Below, one piece after another: positions 9,882-19,281 of a DNA stretch of 64,000 nt. A program made the position numbers and the translations under genes. How positions within the stretch are numbered: the first letter of the stretch is position 1; each line of letters opens with the position of its first letter. The stretch covers positions 1 through 64,000 of the forward strand of contig CALWLL010000022.1 of NCBI GenBank assembly GCA_944381555.1, written 5' to 3'. The notes beneath the pieces are model-generated. The model had not been told where the DNA came from. It was given only the letters and a program-made list of their open reading frames with translations, and did not search any database. This stretch comes from an uncultured Agathobacter sp. GTDB taxonomy: Bacteria; Bacillota; Clostridia; Lachnospirales; Lachnospiraceae.

Positions 9882-10787
9882 CTAATCTGCGTACATATCC
9901 ATCTGTTCTAAAAGCCGCAGGTAATGATTTGCCTCCCGGAGCACATGGTCTGCTAAAAGCGGCAGAATAACCGAGCGGATATTACAATCTGTAATTCCCT
10001 GCGTTCCTTTTGCCTTGAAATCGCGGTACTCCTGCGTCTTCTCTAAAGTTCTCCGGGTCAATTCGTTGCTTACCCTGAAATCCTGCTGCTTTGCAAGGTC
10101 TAAAAGTTCCCGGAAATCCTCCGCAAAATCGTCTGCCATTTCCATCAGCTCTTCTTCTGTCGGGTCTAAAAGTCCGCGAATAAATTCGGCGTGTTCCATC
10201 ATAATCTGATTCCAGAATATTTCTACATTCCGGTCATCACGAGGCATACGGCCATTTTCAATATCTCTTAATGCCTGTAAATACCATCTTGCTTCTCTGA
10301 TAATATGTTCAATCAAAAGCGGATAATTAGCGGTATAAAGGTTACAGGACAAAACATCTCTTAAGATTCTCTCCTTAAATCCAATCAAACCCGCTACCAG
10401 CCGCATAATCCGCTGATTCAGTCTGCGCACGCGCTGCATGGTTTCTCTTCCCGGACGTTTCATCCCCCCTGCCTGTAATCTCTTTTCTGCCTGTGTAATC
10501 TGAATATCAATTGGAATCCCCGTTAATTTTCTTGTCTGGCGCTCTGCACTTTCTGTGTACGCGGTTACCACTTCTTTAGAGCGTAAAACCTCCTCCCCTA
10601 CATTACCGTTGGCAAGCTGTACAGCCTGTTCCAATGCTTTTTCAAATTGTTCCCTGTACCAGTCCGCCTCTTTCCGGTAATTGTTTTCTCCTGCCGGAAA
10701 CGCCGCCAAAAGAAAAAGAGAATGCTCCTTCATAATTCTCCCAAAAAACAAATGTGTTTCTAAGGAAGCCGCCACATAATTTCTCAT
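9882..10787 (-). CDS. DUF2935 family protein (two ferritin-like helical bundles)
   Basis: A 301-residue protein from the ATG at 10787, which has GGAAGG seven bases upstream; an earlier in-frame start at 10832 lacks a ribosome site. It shows two similar all-helical halves, each with E-H pairs: ASLETHLFFGRIMKEHSLFL near the start and IFWNQIMMEHAEFIRGLLDP in the second half, plus LIEHIIREARWYL and LADHVLREANHYL as the matching partner helices. This pattern is that of DUF2935, a probable metal-binding family of unknown function common in Firmicutes. Confidence 0.85.
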   Translation of the reverse strand: MRNYVAASLETHLFFGRIMKEHSLFLLAAFPAGENNYRKEADWYREQFEKALEQAVQLANGNVGEEVLRSKEVVTAYTESAERQTRKLTGIPIDIQITQAEKRLQAGGMKRPGRETMQRVRRLNQRIMRLVAGLIGFKERILRDVLSCNLYTANYPLLIEHIIREARWYLQALRDIENGRMPRDDRNVEIFWNQIMMEHAEFIRGLLDPTEEELMEMADDFAEDFRELLDLAKQQDFRVSNELTRRTLEKTQEYRDFKAKGTQGITDCNIRSVILPLLADHVLREANHYLRLLEQMDMYAD

Positions 10788-10871
10788 TTTAATACCTTCC
10801 GTCATAACATCATTATATTGTATGACACACAAAGGTTTCGGTTCCTGACACTGTGCATCCTAATCAGAGTG

Positions 10872-10940
10872 TTTTTATATCATAGGAAAGTAAATTTCTT
10901 TCACACGTTAATGTGTCACAGTCTTCCTATGATATAAAAA
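10872..10940. repeat. Long inverted repeat between secA and the DUF2935 gene
   Basis: TTTTTATATCATAGGAA (10872-10888) is the inverse of TTCCTATGATATAAAAA (10924-10940), with an inner CACACGTTAATGTGTCA (10902-10918). The right half resembles sequence at 21638-21686, where CACACGCTAATGTATCA matches at 15 of 17 positions and is likewise followed by TTCCTAT and an A-rich stretch. Both lie just beyond a minus-strand gene's terminator. This suggests a small dispersed extragenic repeat. Confidence 0.6.
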
Positions 10941-10973
10941 AGGCATAGCACCCTATCTGGATACTACACCTTT
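10936..10973 (-). terminator. secA: Intrinsic terminator of secA
   Basis: On the minus strand AAGGTGTAG and CTATGCCTT form a stem (two G-U pairs) followed by six T, ending within 50 bp of the secA stop. It partly overlaps the right arm of the long inverted repeat. Confidence 0.65.
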
Positions 10974-10982
10974 TATTTTTCT

Positions 10983-13550
10983 TTATCTGCGTCCGCAGCA
11001 CTGTTTATATTTCTTGCCGCTTCCACATGGACACGGATCATTTGGATATACCTTTGCATCTGCACGCTTTTTCGGTGCAGCTTTCGCCGTATCATCCTTA
11101 TTTGTTCCGGTTACCTTTGCAACCTGTTCACGTTCTACCTTCTGCTCTACCTTCAGATGGAAAAGAAGGCGGATGGTATCTTCCTGAATTGCAGCCGTCA
11201 TCTCATCAAACATATCAAATCCCGCCATTTTATATTCCACAAGCGGGTCTCTCTGGCCATAAGCCTGAAGTCCGATACCCTGACGAAGCTGAACCATGTC
11301 ATCAATGTGATCCATCCATTTACGGTCAATGACTTTCAGGAGAATGACACGCTCTAATTCGCGGAACTGCTCCGGTTCCGGGAACTCTGTTTCTTTTGCT
11401 TCATAAAGACGAACGGCCTGTTCCTTTAAGTACTGTTTTAAGCCTTTATCATTTTTCACAGAAGCTATGTCTTCTGCCGTAATCTTCTTCATCGGAATAA
11501 TCGGAAGAATCAGTTCATTCAATTCATAAAGGTTCCATTCATCCTTTTCGATTTCGCCTGAGATACAGGTATCAACAGCTTTTTCTACCTGATCCTGAAT
11601 CATCTTAAAGATTACTTCGCGCATACTTTCTCCGTTTAATACACGGAGTCTTTCTGCGTAGATTATTTCTCTCTGGTCATTATTTACCTGATCGTATTCT
11701 AAGAGGCTCTTTCTGATGCCGAAGTTGTTGCTTTCAATCTTCTGCTGCGCTTTTTCAATGGCAGATGTCAGCATAGAGTGCTGAATCTGTTCGTTTTCCG
11801 GCACACCTAATTTCGTAAACACATCCATCAGACGTTCGGAACCAAATAACCGCATAAGGTCATCTTCTAGCGAGATGAAGAACTGGGATTCTCCGGGATC
11901 TCCCTGACGGCCGGAACGTCCGCGAAGCTGGTTGTCGATACGTCTTGATTCATGACGCTCCGTACCGATGATCTTAAGACCGCCTGCTGCCCTTGCTTCA
12001 TCATCTAACTTAATATCCGTACCACGACCTGCCATATTGGTTGCAATCGTTACCGCACCAGCCGCACCTGCCTGCGCTACGATTTCCGCCTCCATTTCAT
12101 GGAACTTTGCATTCAATACGGTATGCGGAATCCCTTCTCTTCTAAGAAGCGCGCTGACATGCTCAGATGTTTCAATCGTGATTGTACCAACCAATACCGG
12201 CTGTTTCTTTGCATAAGCCGCTTTTACTTCCTGAACAACTGCGTAAAATTTCTCTTTTTGTGTCTTATATACGGCGTCTTCATGGTCAATGCGGGCTACC
12301 GGACGGTTCGTTGGAATTTCTACAACGTCCATTCCGTAAATATCACGGAATTCCTTCTCTTCCGTAAGGGCGGTACCTGTCATACCGGCTTCCTTTTCAA
12401 ATTTATTAAAAAAGTTCTGGAAAGTAATCGTTGCAAGTGTTTTGCTCTCACGTTTCACTTTCACATGCTCTTTTGCTTCAATTGCCTGATGAAGTCCGTC
12501 TGAATAACGGCGTCCCGGCATAATACGTCCGGTAAATTCATCAACAATCATAACCTGATCGTCTTTTACAACATAATCCTGATCCTTGAACATCAGGTTA
12601 TGCGCACGAAGCGCCAGAATGATATTGTGCTGAATCTCAAGATTCTCAGGATCCGCAAGGTTATCAATGTGGAAGAACTGTTCCACCTTTGTTACGCCAC
12701 GTTCCGTAAGATTCACTACCTTGTCCTTTTCATTTACGACAAAGTCTCCGGTTTCTTCCTGTTCAATACCCATAATGGCGTCCATCTTTGAATATTCCGG
12801 AACATCTTCGCCACGCTGCAACTGTCTTGCGAGCATATCACAGGCTTCATACAGCTTGGTGGATTTTCCGCTCTGACCCGATATGATAAGCGGAGTTCTT
12901 GCCTCGTCGATTAAAACAGAGTCCACTTCATCGACAATCGCATAGTGGAGCCCGCGAAGAACAAGCTGCTCCTTGTAGATGACCATGTTGTCTCTTAAAT
13001 AGTCAAAGCCTAATTCATTATTTGTAACATAAGTAATGTCGCAATTATATGCTTCGCGGCGTTCATCATTGTTCATGCTGTTTAGTACAACGCCTACTTT
13101 CAGTCCCAAAAACTCATGAACCTGCCCCATCCATTCCGCATCTCGTTTTGCAAGGTAATCGTTAACGGTAACGATATGTACGCCCTTGCCTTCTAATGCA
13201 TTCAGGTATGCAGGAAGTGTTGATACTAAAGTCTTACCCTCACCGGTTTTCATTTCCGCGATACGTCCCTGATGAAGTACGATACCGCCGATAATCTGTA
13301 CTCTGTAGTGCTCCATCCCAAGCACACGGCGTGCAGCTTCACGAACTACCGCATATGCCTCCGGTAAAATATCATCTAATGTCTCGCCGTTTGCGAGTCT
13401 GTCTTTAAAGATTTTGGTTTTTCCTTTTAACTCATCATCCGAAAGAGCCATCATGGAATCTCTGTAGGCTTCTACCTTGTCAACAATTGGATAAATTCTT
13501 TTTAATTCTCTTTCACTGTGAGTTCCAAAGAGTTTTTCAATAATACCCAT
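10983..13550 (-). CDS. secA: Preprotein translocase ATPase SecA
   Basis: An 855-residue SecA, the motor that pushes unfolded preproteins through SecYEG at the membrane. The DEAD motor shows Walker [16 protein letters not shown] in [20 protein letters not shown], and the [15 protein letters not shown] motif of motor domain 2. The C-terminus carries the SEC-C zinc motif [17 protein letters not shown], which binds SecB-like partners or lipids. The promoter at 13602-13630 is back to back with that of the TSCPD gene. Confidence 0.98.
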   Translation of the reverse strand: MGIIEKLFGTHSERELKRIYPIVDKVEAYRDSMMALSDDELKGKTKIFKDRLANGETLDDILPEAYAVVREAARRVLGMEHYRVQIIGGIVLHQGRIAEMKTGEGKTLVSTLPAYLNALEGKGVHIVTVNDYLAKRDAEWMGQVHEFLGLKVGVVLNSMNNDERREAYNCDITYVTNNELGFDYLRDNMVIYKEQLVLRGLHYAIVDEVDSVLIDEARTPLIISGQSGKSTKLYEACDMLARQLQRGEDVPEYSKMDAIMGIEQEETGDFVVNEKDKVVNLTERGVTKVEQFFHIDNLADPENLEIQHNIILALRAHNLMFKDQDYVVKDDQVMIVDEFTGRIMPGRRYSDGLHQAIEAKEHVKVKRESKTLATITFQNFFNKFEKEAGMTGTALTEEKEFRDIYGMDVVEIPTNRPVARIDHEDAVYKTQKEKFYAVVQEVKAAYAKKQPVLVGTITIETSEHVSALLRREGIPHTVLNAKFHEMEAEIVAQAGAAGAVTIATNMAGRGTDIKLDDEARAAGGLKIIGTERHESRRIDNQLRGRSGRQGDPGESQFFISLEDDLMRLFGSERLMDVFTKLGVPENEQIQHSMLTSAIEKAQQKIESNNFGIRKSLLEYDQVNNDQREIIYAERLRVLNGESMREVIFKMIQDQVEKAVDTCISGEIEKDEWNLYELNELILPIIPMKKITAEDIASVKNDKGLKQYLKEQAVRLYEAKETEFPEPEQFRELERVILLKVIDRKWMDHIDDMVQLRQGIGLQAYGQRDPLVEYKMAGFDMFDEMTAAIQEDTIRLLFHLKVEQKVEREQVAKVTGTNKDDTAKAAPKKRADAKVYPNDPCPCGSGKKYKQCCGRR

Positions 13551-13601
13551 ACTTTGCTCCTTTTAACATAAAATGCCGCTAAATCAGCAAATCGCCATGA
13601 T

Positions 13602-13630
13602 ATTGTAACACTTTGCAAAGTTTTTAACAA
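13602..13630 (-). promoter_or_regulatory. secA: secA promoter
   Basis: On the minus strand TTGTTA (13625-13630), 17 bp, TACAAT (13602-13607), with an extended TG at -14/-15. It lies 50 bp before the secA start. Confidence 0.7.
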
Positions 13631-13683
13631 CCAAAACTAGTAAATGTTTTGTGAATTTTTTATTAACAATCCGCGTCTTTGTG

Positions 13684-13712
13684 TTGAAAAAAATTATTTT
13701 CCCCTGTATAAT
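13684..13712 (+). promoter_or_regulatory. Promoter of the TSCPD protein gene
   Basis: TTGAAA (13684-13689), exactly 17 bp, TATAAT (13707-13712): a near-consensus vegetative promoter, 35 bp before the start codon. Confidence 0.85.
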
Positions 13713-13746
13713 GACACCAATTACAGATTCAGCAAAGGAGACTATT

Positions 13747-14004
13747 ATGACATATGTATATAAAACGAAAGGTACATGCTCAACACAGATTGAGTTAGAA
13801 TTAGAAGGCAACGTTGTTCACAACGTAAAATTTACCGGAGGCTGCAATGGCAATCTTCAGGCTATTCCAAAATTAGTGGAAGGTCTTACCGTAGAAGAGG
13901 TCGAAGCAAGAATCAAAGGAATTAAATGCGGATTTAAGAACACCTCCTGTGGCGACCAGTTAGCAATTGCCTGCCGCGAAGCGTACGAAGCTGCAAACGC
14001 TTAG
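13747..14004 (+). CDS. TSCPD domain protein (TIGR03905 family)
   Basis: An 85-residue protein starting at 13747, where AAAGGAG lies 6 bases upstream; earlier in-frame ATGs lie before or within the promoter. It carries conserved Cys residues in GTCSTQI, TGGCNGNL, IKCGFKNTSCGDQL and AIACREA. This matches the small stand-alone TSCPD family, related to a domain at the end of vitamin-B12-dependent ribonucleotide reductases. The cysteines suggest metal or redox binding, but the role is unknown. It is monocistronic, with a strong terminator. Confidence 0.85.
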   Translation: MTYVYKTKGTCSTQIELELEGNVVHNVKFTGGCNGNLQAIPKLVEGLTVEEVEARIKGIKCGFKNTSCGDQLAIACREAYEAANA

Positions 14005-14029
14005 AGTTTCCGAACCAATGATTACAAAG

Positions 14030-14057
14030 AACACTGTTTTTGCGCAGTGTTTTTTTT
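14030..14057 (+). terminator. Terminator of the TSCPD gene
   Basis: AACACTG pairs with CAGTGTT around TTTTTGCG, followed by a run of T. Confidence 0.85.
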
Positions 14058-14118
14058 ATGCATTCTTTATCATGCACGCTCATATACTGTTAAGAAATAT
14101 TTTTAAGGAGATACACTT

Positions 14119-15972
14119 ATGAGCAGTATTGCAGGTTTTTTTCAACCTAACACAACCTATTCCAAAGAAAATGAATTCTGCATTAAAACCATTCATGATA
14201 TGTCTAAAACGCTTTATCACCGGGGGCCGGACGAACAGTCCTACTATTTTTTCCCGCATGGCGCCTTTACCCAGAACTTTCTGCTAGCAGGCTACATACC
14301 GGGCACTTTCCCTCATGAGATTCAGCCTGTAACCATCAAGTATAAAGACAATTCCTATACCCTTCTTTTTGATGGCTTCATCAGTAACGCGGAGGAAATT
14401 GCAATGGAGCTGGAAACCAGACAACTCTCCACAAGAGAGTTATCTCTGGAAGCTTTATTACTAATGTCCTTTATTATAAATGGGACCGACTTTGTCAAAA
14501 AACTTCGCGGTGCCTTCGCAATTGCAATTTACGACGAAGGATACAAGGTGCTCTATCTCTTCCGGGATGCTTTAGGACTTCGTCCGCTATTCTATTGCAA
14601 AAAAGGACACACCCTTGTTTTCGCCTCTGAAATCAAAGCCTTGTTCTGCTATCCTGAGATTTGCCCTATACTTAATAGTGAAGGACTTACAGAACTCCTG
14701 AGCCTAGGTCCTGCGCGCAGACCGGGAAGCGCAATCTTTACAGGTATTTCCGAAGTAAAACCCGGACACTTTGTTTCCTTTGGCAAGGAATATTTTCAGG
14801 AAGAGGCTTTCCACCGTTTCGAAATCCGTGAGCATAAGGACAGCTACGAAGACACTTTAGAGCGCATTACGCTTCTTCTCAATCAATCCATCGACTCCCT
14901 TAAGGGCTCCGTTATGCCCTCAAGCTGCCTTTTGTCCGGTGGACTCGATTCCTCCGTGGTAACTGCCAGACTTGCTTCCCAAACAAAAGATTCCCTTGCA
15001 ACCTATTCTCTGGAGTTCGAAAACAGCGTCCACCATTTTAAATCCAATGCTTTTCAGCCTGCATTAGACGCACCTTTTGTTCGTGAGATGGTAAATACAC
15101 TGGGAACACGCCACACCATTTATACCTGTGATAACGAGGCACAGTTCCGCTACCTGAAAAAGTCCGTAGAGGCTCACGACCTTCCGACTATGGCTGATGT
15201 AGACTCTTCTTATATATTTTTTTGCGAAAAGGTTGGGGAGAATCATAAAATTGTTTTTACAGGTGAATGTGCAGACGAAATCTTCTGCGGCTATCCTTGG
15301 TATCACAACGTGGATGAAGACCCGAAAACCTTCCCTTGGTCTATGGATCTTTCGCCAAGAAAATGTTTATTAAATGACGATTTAATTTCTACAATTCCAT
15401 TTCAGGACTGCGTACAATCTGCCTATACAGATACGTGCAGGGAAATCGGTATAGACGGCAGAAACACACCTGCTGAATTGTTGCACCGAAAGACCTTCTA
15501 CCTTACCATCCGGTACTTTATGCAGACTTTGGTAAACCGGGGAGACCGCGCGGCTGCAATCAACAGCATGGATGCCCGTGTGCCGTTTGCGCATCAGGAA
15601 CTGACCGAATATCTTTTTAATGTTCCTTATGAAATGAAGACCAGAAATGGAGAACGCAAACATCTTCTTCGTGCGTTTGCAGACGGTCTTTTACCGGAAT
15701 CCATACGCCTTCGCAGGAAAAGTCCTTATCCGAAAACTTATGATCCGGGCTATGAAGCGCTTATCAATGCAGAATTATTAAGCCAGCTTTCCAAACCATC
15801 CTGTCCGCTTCATGAACTGGTGAGCAAAGATAAAGCTGCTATCTTCTGCCGTCAGGCAAAAGACCTTGGCCGCCCTTGGTACGGCCAGCTTATGGCAGGG
15901 CCGCAGCTGGTAGCGTACTATTTGCAGATACTATACTGGCTCGAGCTTTACAAGGTAGACATTCAATTGTAG
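14119..15972 (+). CDS. Asparagine synthase-like protein with degenerate glutaminase domain
   Basis: A 617-residue two-domain protein of the AsnB family. The C-terminal synthetase half is intact: PP-loop SSCLLSGGLDSSVV near residue 275, which activates aspartate with ATP. The N-terminal Ntn-glutaminase half is defective where it matters. The chain begins MSSIAGFF instead of the usual MCGIAGF, so the Cys2 nucleophile is Ser. The glutamine-binding segment reads FDGFISN in place of the family's YNGEIYN, and the SDTE-like segment reads RELSLEALLL. The start is certain (GGAGATACACTTATG). Known family logic then predicts ammonia-dependent amide synthesis or a different reaction. It stands alone between two terminator-like hairpins. 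Confidence 0.85.
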   Translation: MSSIAGFFQPNTTYSKENEFCIKTIHDMSKTLYHRGPDEQSYYFFPHGAFTQNFLLAGYIPGTFPHEIQPVTIKYKDNSYTLLFDGFISNAEEIAMELETRQLSTRELSLEALLLMSFIINGTDFVKKLRGAFAIAIYDEGYKVLYLFRDALGLRPLFYCKKGHTLVFASEIKALFCYPEICPILNSEGLTELLSLGPARRPGSAIFTGISEVKPGHFVSFGKEYFQEEAFHRFEIREHKDSYEDTLERITLLLNQSIDSLKGSVMPSSCLLSGGLDSSVVTARLASQTKDSLATYSLEFENSVHHFKSNAFQPALDAPFVREMVNTLGTRHTIYTCDNEAQFRYLKKSVEAHDLPTMADVDSSYIFFCEKVGENHKIVFTGECADEIFCGYPWYHNVDEDPKTFPWSMDLSPRKCLLNDDLISTIPFQDCVQSAYTDTCREIGIDGRNTPAELLHRKTFYLTIRYFMQTLVNRGDRAAAINSMDARVPFAHQELTEYLFNVPYEMKTRNGERKHLLRAFADGLLPESIRLRRKSPYPKTYDPGYEALINAELLSQLSKPSCPLHELVSKDKAAIFCRQAKDLGRPWYGQLMAGPQLVAYYLQILYWLELYKVDIQL

Positions 15973-15983
15973 CTTATATGTTT

Positions 15984-16008
15984 TCAAGGGACCTTACAGG
16001 TCCCTTGA
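15984..16008. terminator. Hairpin between convergent asnB-like and dpaB genes
   Basis: TCAAGGGACC and GGTCCCTTGA form a perfect 10-bp stem with a 5-base loop. There is no clear T-run on either side, so it may act as an RNA 3'-end stabiliser or a weak bidirectional terminator. Confidence 0.5.
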
Positions 16009-16021
16009 GTTGAGAGATATG

Positions 16022-16600
16022 CTATCGTATCACAGGCTGAATCTGTTTTCCCCGCATTGCAAAGTCAATTGTATCTGCAAGAAGCTCCATATGGGCTATC
16101 ATGGAATTCGGCTTTGCTTTATGGTTATCCTGGCCAAACGGGACAAAATAAATATTCTTCATATTCATCAGTTCCCCGATTGTTTTAAAATTCATACCAA
16201 GCGCATCATTGGTCGCAATAGCAATTACCAGCGGCTTACCGTTCCGCATATGGGCTTTTGCAGCCATAAGCACCGGCGAATCTACAATCCCGTTACAGAG
16301 CTTGGCTGCCGTATTTCCTGTACAGGGTGCAATAACCATGACGTCTAGAAAATTGTTCGGTCCGATAGGTTCCGCCTGCACAATCGTTCGTATTCCTTCT
16401 GATTCTGTTATCCCGCAAATTCCCTCTACAAATTCTTTCGCACTTCCAAATCTTGTATCACAAGTCTGCGCCTGATAAGAAAAAATCGGTGTAACCTGTG
16501 CCCCCATTTCCTTCAGACGAATGACCTCTTTTCTGGTTTGTGCAAAAGTACAAAAGGATCCTGTAATCCCATAACCTATATGATAATTTGAAAAATCCAT
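16022..16600 (-). CDS. dpaB: Dipicolinate synthase subunit B (SpoVFB)
   Basis: A 192-residue flavoprotein-fold subunit of dipicolinate synthase. Signs are IGYGITGSFCTF at the N-terminus, IAPCTGNTAAKLCNGIVDSP with the conserved P-C-T-G-N-T flavoprotein motif, and KPLVIAIATNDALG. With DpaA it converts the lysine-pathway intermediate to dipicolinic acid in the mother cell; dipicolinate with calcium fills the spore core. It overlaps dpaA by 25 bp, so the two are translationally coupled. Its presence is the best evidence in the window for a spore former. Confidence 0.93.
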   Translation of the reverse strand: MDFSNYHIGYGITGSFCTFAQTRKEVIRLKEMGAQVTPIFSYQAQTCDTRFGSAKEFVEGICGITESEGIRTIVQAEPIGPNNFLDVMVIAPCTGNTAAKLCNGIVDSPVLMAAKAHMRNGKPLVIAIATNDALGMNFKTIGELMNMKNIYFVPFGQDNHKAKPNSMIAHMELLADTIDFAMRGKQIQPVIR

Positions 16601-17424
16601 TGTCTATCCTCTTTCACATCTTTTTGCAGGGGCGCATGTTTGGATATTGCATTTTTCAAAAGTTCTGCACTACTCATTGTTGTATATATGCCGGGAAGAC
16701 CTAACGCCGGATATGCCGGAATTTCATGCCTTTTGGCCGCTTCAAAATCAGTACCTCCGGGACTAGAAGCAATATCAACAATCAGTGAATCCTTTCGCAT
16801 GTTCTCTATGATTTCTTCCGTTATTACCACAGCGGGAACTGTATTAATTACGGTGTCAACCCTATTAATAACATTGTTTATTTCCGAAAAATCAATGCTT
16901 TGATATCCGTCTTCCTCCACCTGTATCCTTACCGCCTCTCTTCTTGCCGCAACAATAACCTCTGCTCCTAACGCATGAAATACTTTGGCAATACGGCTGC
17001 CGCAGCATCCATATCCCGTCACCAGAATCGTTTGCTCACAAATAGAGCGGAAACTGCGAAGAAGCACCTCTGCTATGGTCGCTTCTGCTGTAATCCTTGC
17101 ATTGCCTTCTACCACCTCCTGCATTTGCATGAAATCCCAGTAGGCAATCCCGTTTTCTTCCAGAAAATTCTTCCATTCCATGTTGACTGCACCTGCAAAA
17201 ACCATAACCGGACCTTTGCAATTTATTAACTCTTGTTTTAACTTTTCTTTCAGCACTGTATTTTTATCGAGTTTTGACACCGGAGTTGGAAGCACATATA
17301 TTTTTTCACATATGTCTTCTCTTCTGTATGCATCCCAGGAGCACCTTACCTTCTGTCCCGATAGAAGTTGTTCGAGTGCCTCCTGCCTTTTGTCTGTCGC
17401 AAAGATTATGATGTGCCTATCCAT
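16576..17424 (-). CDS. dpaA: Dipicolinate synthase subunit A (SpoVFA)
   Basis: A 282-residue Rossmann-fold dehydrogenase subunit. It has an N-terminal SpoVFA domain (MDRHIIIFATDKRQEALEQL) and a dinucleotide-binding motif TILVTGYGCCGSRIAK near residue 140, followed by VIVAARRE and a late conserved segment DIASSPGGTDFEAA. It oxidises the dihydrodipicolinate-type intermediate with DpaB. Its ribosome site (AAGGGAG) sits inside the 3' arm of a terminator-like hairpin, and the start codon directly follows that hairpin's T-run, so its translation may depend on RNA folding. lysC, supplying the same pathway, lies 86 bp upstream. Confidence 0.93.
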   Translation of the reverse strand: MDRHIIIFATDKRQEALEQLLSGQKVRCSWDAYRREDICEKIYVLPTPVSKLDKNTVLKEKLKQELINCKGPVMVFAGAVNMEWKNFLEENGIAYWDFMQMQEVVEGNARITAEATIAEVLLRSFRSICEQTILVTGYGCCGSRIAKVFHALGAEVIVAARREAVRIQVEEDGYQSIDFSEINNVINRVDTVINTVPAVVITEEIIENMRKDSLIVDIASSPGGTDFEAAKRHEIPAYPALGLPGIYTTMSSAELLKNAISKHAPLQKDVKEDRQWIFQIII

Positions 17425-17467
17425 AAAAAAACGCTCCCTTCCATATTAAAATATGAAAGAAAGCGTC
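17425..17467 (-). terminator. Terminator-like hairpin overlapping the dpaA ribosome site
   Basis: On the minus strand the arms ACGCTTTCTTTCATATT and AATATGGAAGGGAGCGT pair with a few mismatches (5 bp at the base, 5 bp at the top, 3 bp between), followed by seven T and then the ATG of dpaA. The structure can end lysC transcripts and also buries the dpaA Shine-Dalgarno (AAGGGAG). Confidence 0.65.
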
Positions 17468-17509
17468 CTACCGTTCCTATATATGTGCAATTTATAATAT
17501 ATATGCAAT

Positions 17510-18829
17510 TTATAATCTGGTTACCACAAATATATCATAAATTGCCTTAATTGCTTTTTCAAAATCATCATTGCTTACACCAATGATGATATTCAATTCA
17601 GAAGAACCCTGGTCAATCATTCTGACATTTATATTTGCATGCGCGAGTGCAGAGAAGATTCTGCCGGCAGTACCTCTCTGGGATTTCATGCCCCGGCCTA
17701 CTACTGCGATTAGTGCAAGGTCTGCTTCCAATTCCGTGAAATCAGGATTTGCAAGTCTTCTAAGAGAGCTCATTACCTGCTGCTCTTTCCCTTCAAACTC
17801 AGCCTGATGAACGAATACCGTCATAGTATCAATTCCTGAAGGCATATGTTCAATCGAAATGCCGTTTTCTTCAAATGCCTGAAGCGCCTTACGGCAAAAA
17901 CCAACCTCTGAGTTCATCATATCTTTATCAATGCTTACTGCAACGAAACCTTTTTTGCCGGCAATACCTGTTATTGTATAGTCTGCCTTCTGGCATGTGC
18001 TGCCTACAATCATAGTACCCTCTGCTTCCGGGTCATTGGTATTGCGGATATTGATAGGAATTCCCGCCTTGCGCACAGGGAATACCGCATCTTCGTGAAG
18101 TACGGATGCACCCATATAAGATAACTCGCGAAGTTCCCGATAGGTAATCACTTTAATTGGCTTTGGATTCTCAATAATTCTTGGGTCTGCAACCAGACAG
18201 CCTGATACATCTGTCCAGTTCTCATAGATACTGGCTTTGCAAGCCTTTGCAACGATAGAACCTGTAATATCCGAACCTCCTCTTGAGAATGTACAGATTG
18301 TTCCATCCGGCTTAGCACCATAGAAACCCGGAATTACAGCCGTTTCCAATTCTTCTAAACGCTTTGAAAGAACCTTATGCGTTTTCTCTGCATCGAAAAC
18401 ACCCTGCTCATCAAAGAAAATAACCTCTGCCGCATCCACGAACTCATATCCAAGATATTTCGACATGATAATGCCATTCAGGTATTCGCCTCGTGACGCC
18501 GCATAGTCGACACCGGCTTTTTCTTTGAAATTAGCAGCGATTACTTTAAATTCTTCTTCCAGCGACAGATTTAACTGTAAGCCATTGATGATAGAGTCAT
18601 ATCGATCTTTGATTTTCATAAGCTGTACCCGGAAGTCCTTGCCTTCATCAGCCAAAGCATAACACGCATAAAGCATATCCGTTACTTTGGCATCCTTTGA
18701 ATGTCTTTTTCCCGGCGCACTTGGTACCACATATTTTCTTGATTTGTCGGCACGGATAATTTCTCCAACCTTTGCAAACTGCTCCGCATTAGCAAGAGAG
18801 CTTCCGCCAAATTTTACTACTTTTACCAT
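17510..18829 (-). CDS. lysC: Aspartate kinase
   Basis: A 439-residue aspartokinase beginning MVKVVKFGGSSLANAEQF at 18829, with AGGAG seven bases upstream; a start at 18844 would add five residues. The kinase domain has the family signatures KFGGSS and FSRGGSDITGSIVA. Two ACT domains follow (ITGIAGKKGFVAVSIDKDMM; LALIAVVGRGMKSQRGTAGR), the usual sites for feedback by lysine or threonine. It phosphorylates aspartate, the first step to lysine, diaminopimelate and dipicolinate. I see no lysine riboswitch in its 150-bp leader. Its position ahead of dpaA-dpaB suggests a role in supplying dipicolinate. Confidence 0.93.
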   Translation of the reverse strand: MVKVVKFGGSSLANAEQFAKVGEIIRADKSRKYVVPSAPGKRHSKDAKVTDMLYACYALADEGKDFRVQLMKIKDRYDSIINGLQLNLSLEEEFKVIAANFKEKAGVDYAASRGEYLNGIIMSKYLGYEFVDAAEVIFFDEQGVFDAEKTHKVLSKRLEELETAVIPGFYGAKPDGTICTFSRGGSDITGSIVAKACKASIYENWTDVSGCLVADPRIIENPKPIKVITYRELRELSYMGASVLHEDAVFPVRKAGIPINIRNTNDPEAEGTMIVGSTCQKADYTITGIAGKKGFVAVSIDKDMMNSEVGFCRKALQAFEENGISIEHMPSGIDTMTVFVHQAEFEGKEQQVMSSLRRLANPDFTELEADLALIAVVGRGMKSQRGTAGRIFSALAHANINVRMIDQGSSELNIIIGVSNDDFEKAIKAIYDIFVVTRL

Positions 18830-18918
18830 TTTCCTGCTCCTCATTTATGTAAAATACTATCTTTTTCGTCTCATGAGCATTATCATAACAGAAAGTTATA
18901 AAAAAAGAAACAAAAATC

Positions 18919-18965
18919 AAAAAAACTTCTACTCAAAATTCTTATAGAATACATAAGCAGAAGTT
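18919..18965 (-). terminator. Terminator after the small Cys-rich gene
   Basis: On the minus strand AACTTCT pairs with AGAAGTT around a long partly folded loop, followed by seven T and a T-rich tail. Confidence 0.7.
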
Positions 18966-18989
18966 ATTGCCCTTTATTTTATTATTACA

Positions 18990-19166
18990 TTATGCTAAAC
19001 GTTTCCATTGTTTACTACATTTATAATAAGAATAGAACATACAATGTTCCGCCTGTTCACACCGGGCAGGAGCATTCTCAATATTACACTGGCAATTAAC
19101 AATTGCATCTGCCATTCCCTTACAAGCACCCTTGATCATTACATCATCTAACACTTCACCTGACAT
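18990..19166 (-). CDS. Small Cys-rich protein of unknown function
   Basis: A 58-residue protein starting at 19166, where AAGAGGAG lies 7 bases upstream; an in-frame start at 19196 has no such site. It holds six cysteines: GACKG, NCQCN, ARCEQ, EHCMF and YKCSKQWKRL. The C-x-C and spaced single cysteines suggest metal binding or disulfides. I do not recognise a characterised family. It has its own terminator, and a TATAAT-like -10 lies upstream within 60 bp, so it seems to be its own transcription unit. Confidence 0.65.
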   Translation of the reverse strand: MSGEVLDDVMIKGACKGMADAIVNCQCNIENAPARCEQAEHCMFYSYYKCSKQWKRLA

Positions 19167-19281
19167 ACGAAATCTCCTCTTTTCCTGTAATAACAATGTT
19201 TTGTTTCAAACCGATATTCATTATACAATATGTTGTGGTCTAAAGTCATTCGGCAAATCTTACAGAAAAGGAGGTATAAAT

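Noticed and set aside
13651..13746. Longer start for the TSCPD gene
   Set aside because: The added codons contain the gene's own -35/-10 promoter; the ATG at 13747 has the ribosome site.
18830..18918. Possible lysine riboswitch before lysC
   Set aside because: The leader is short and AT-rich and lacks the multi-helix lysine-binding core; the only hairpin belongs to the small Cys-rich gene's terminator.
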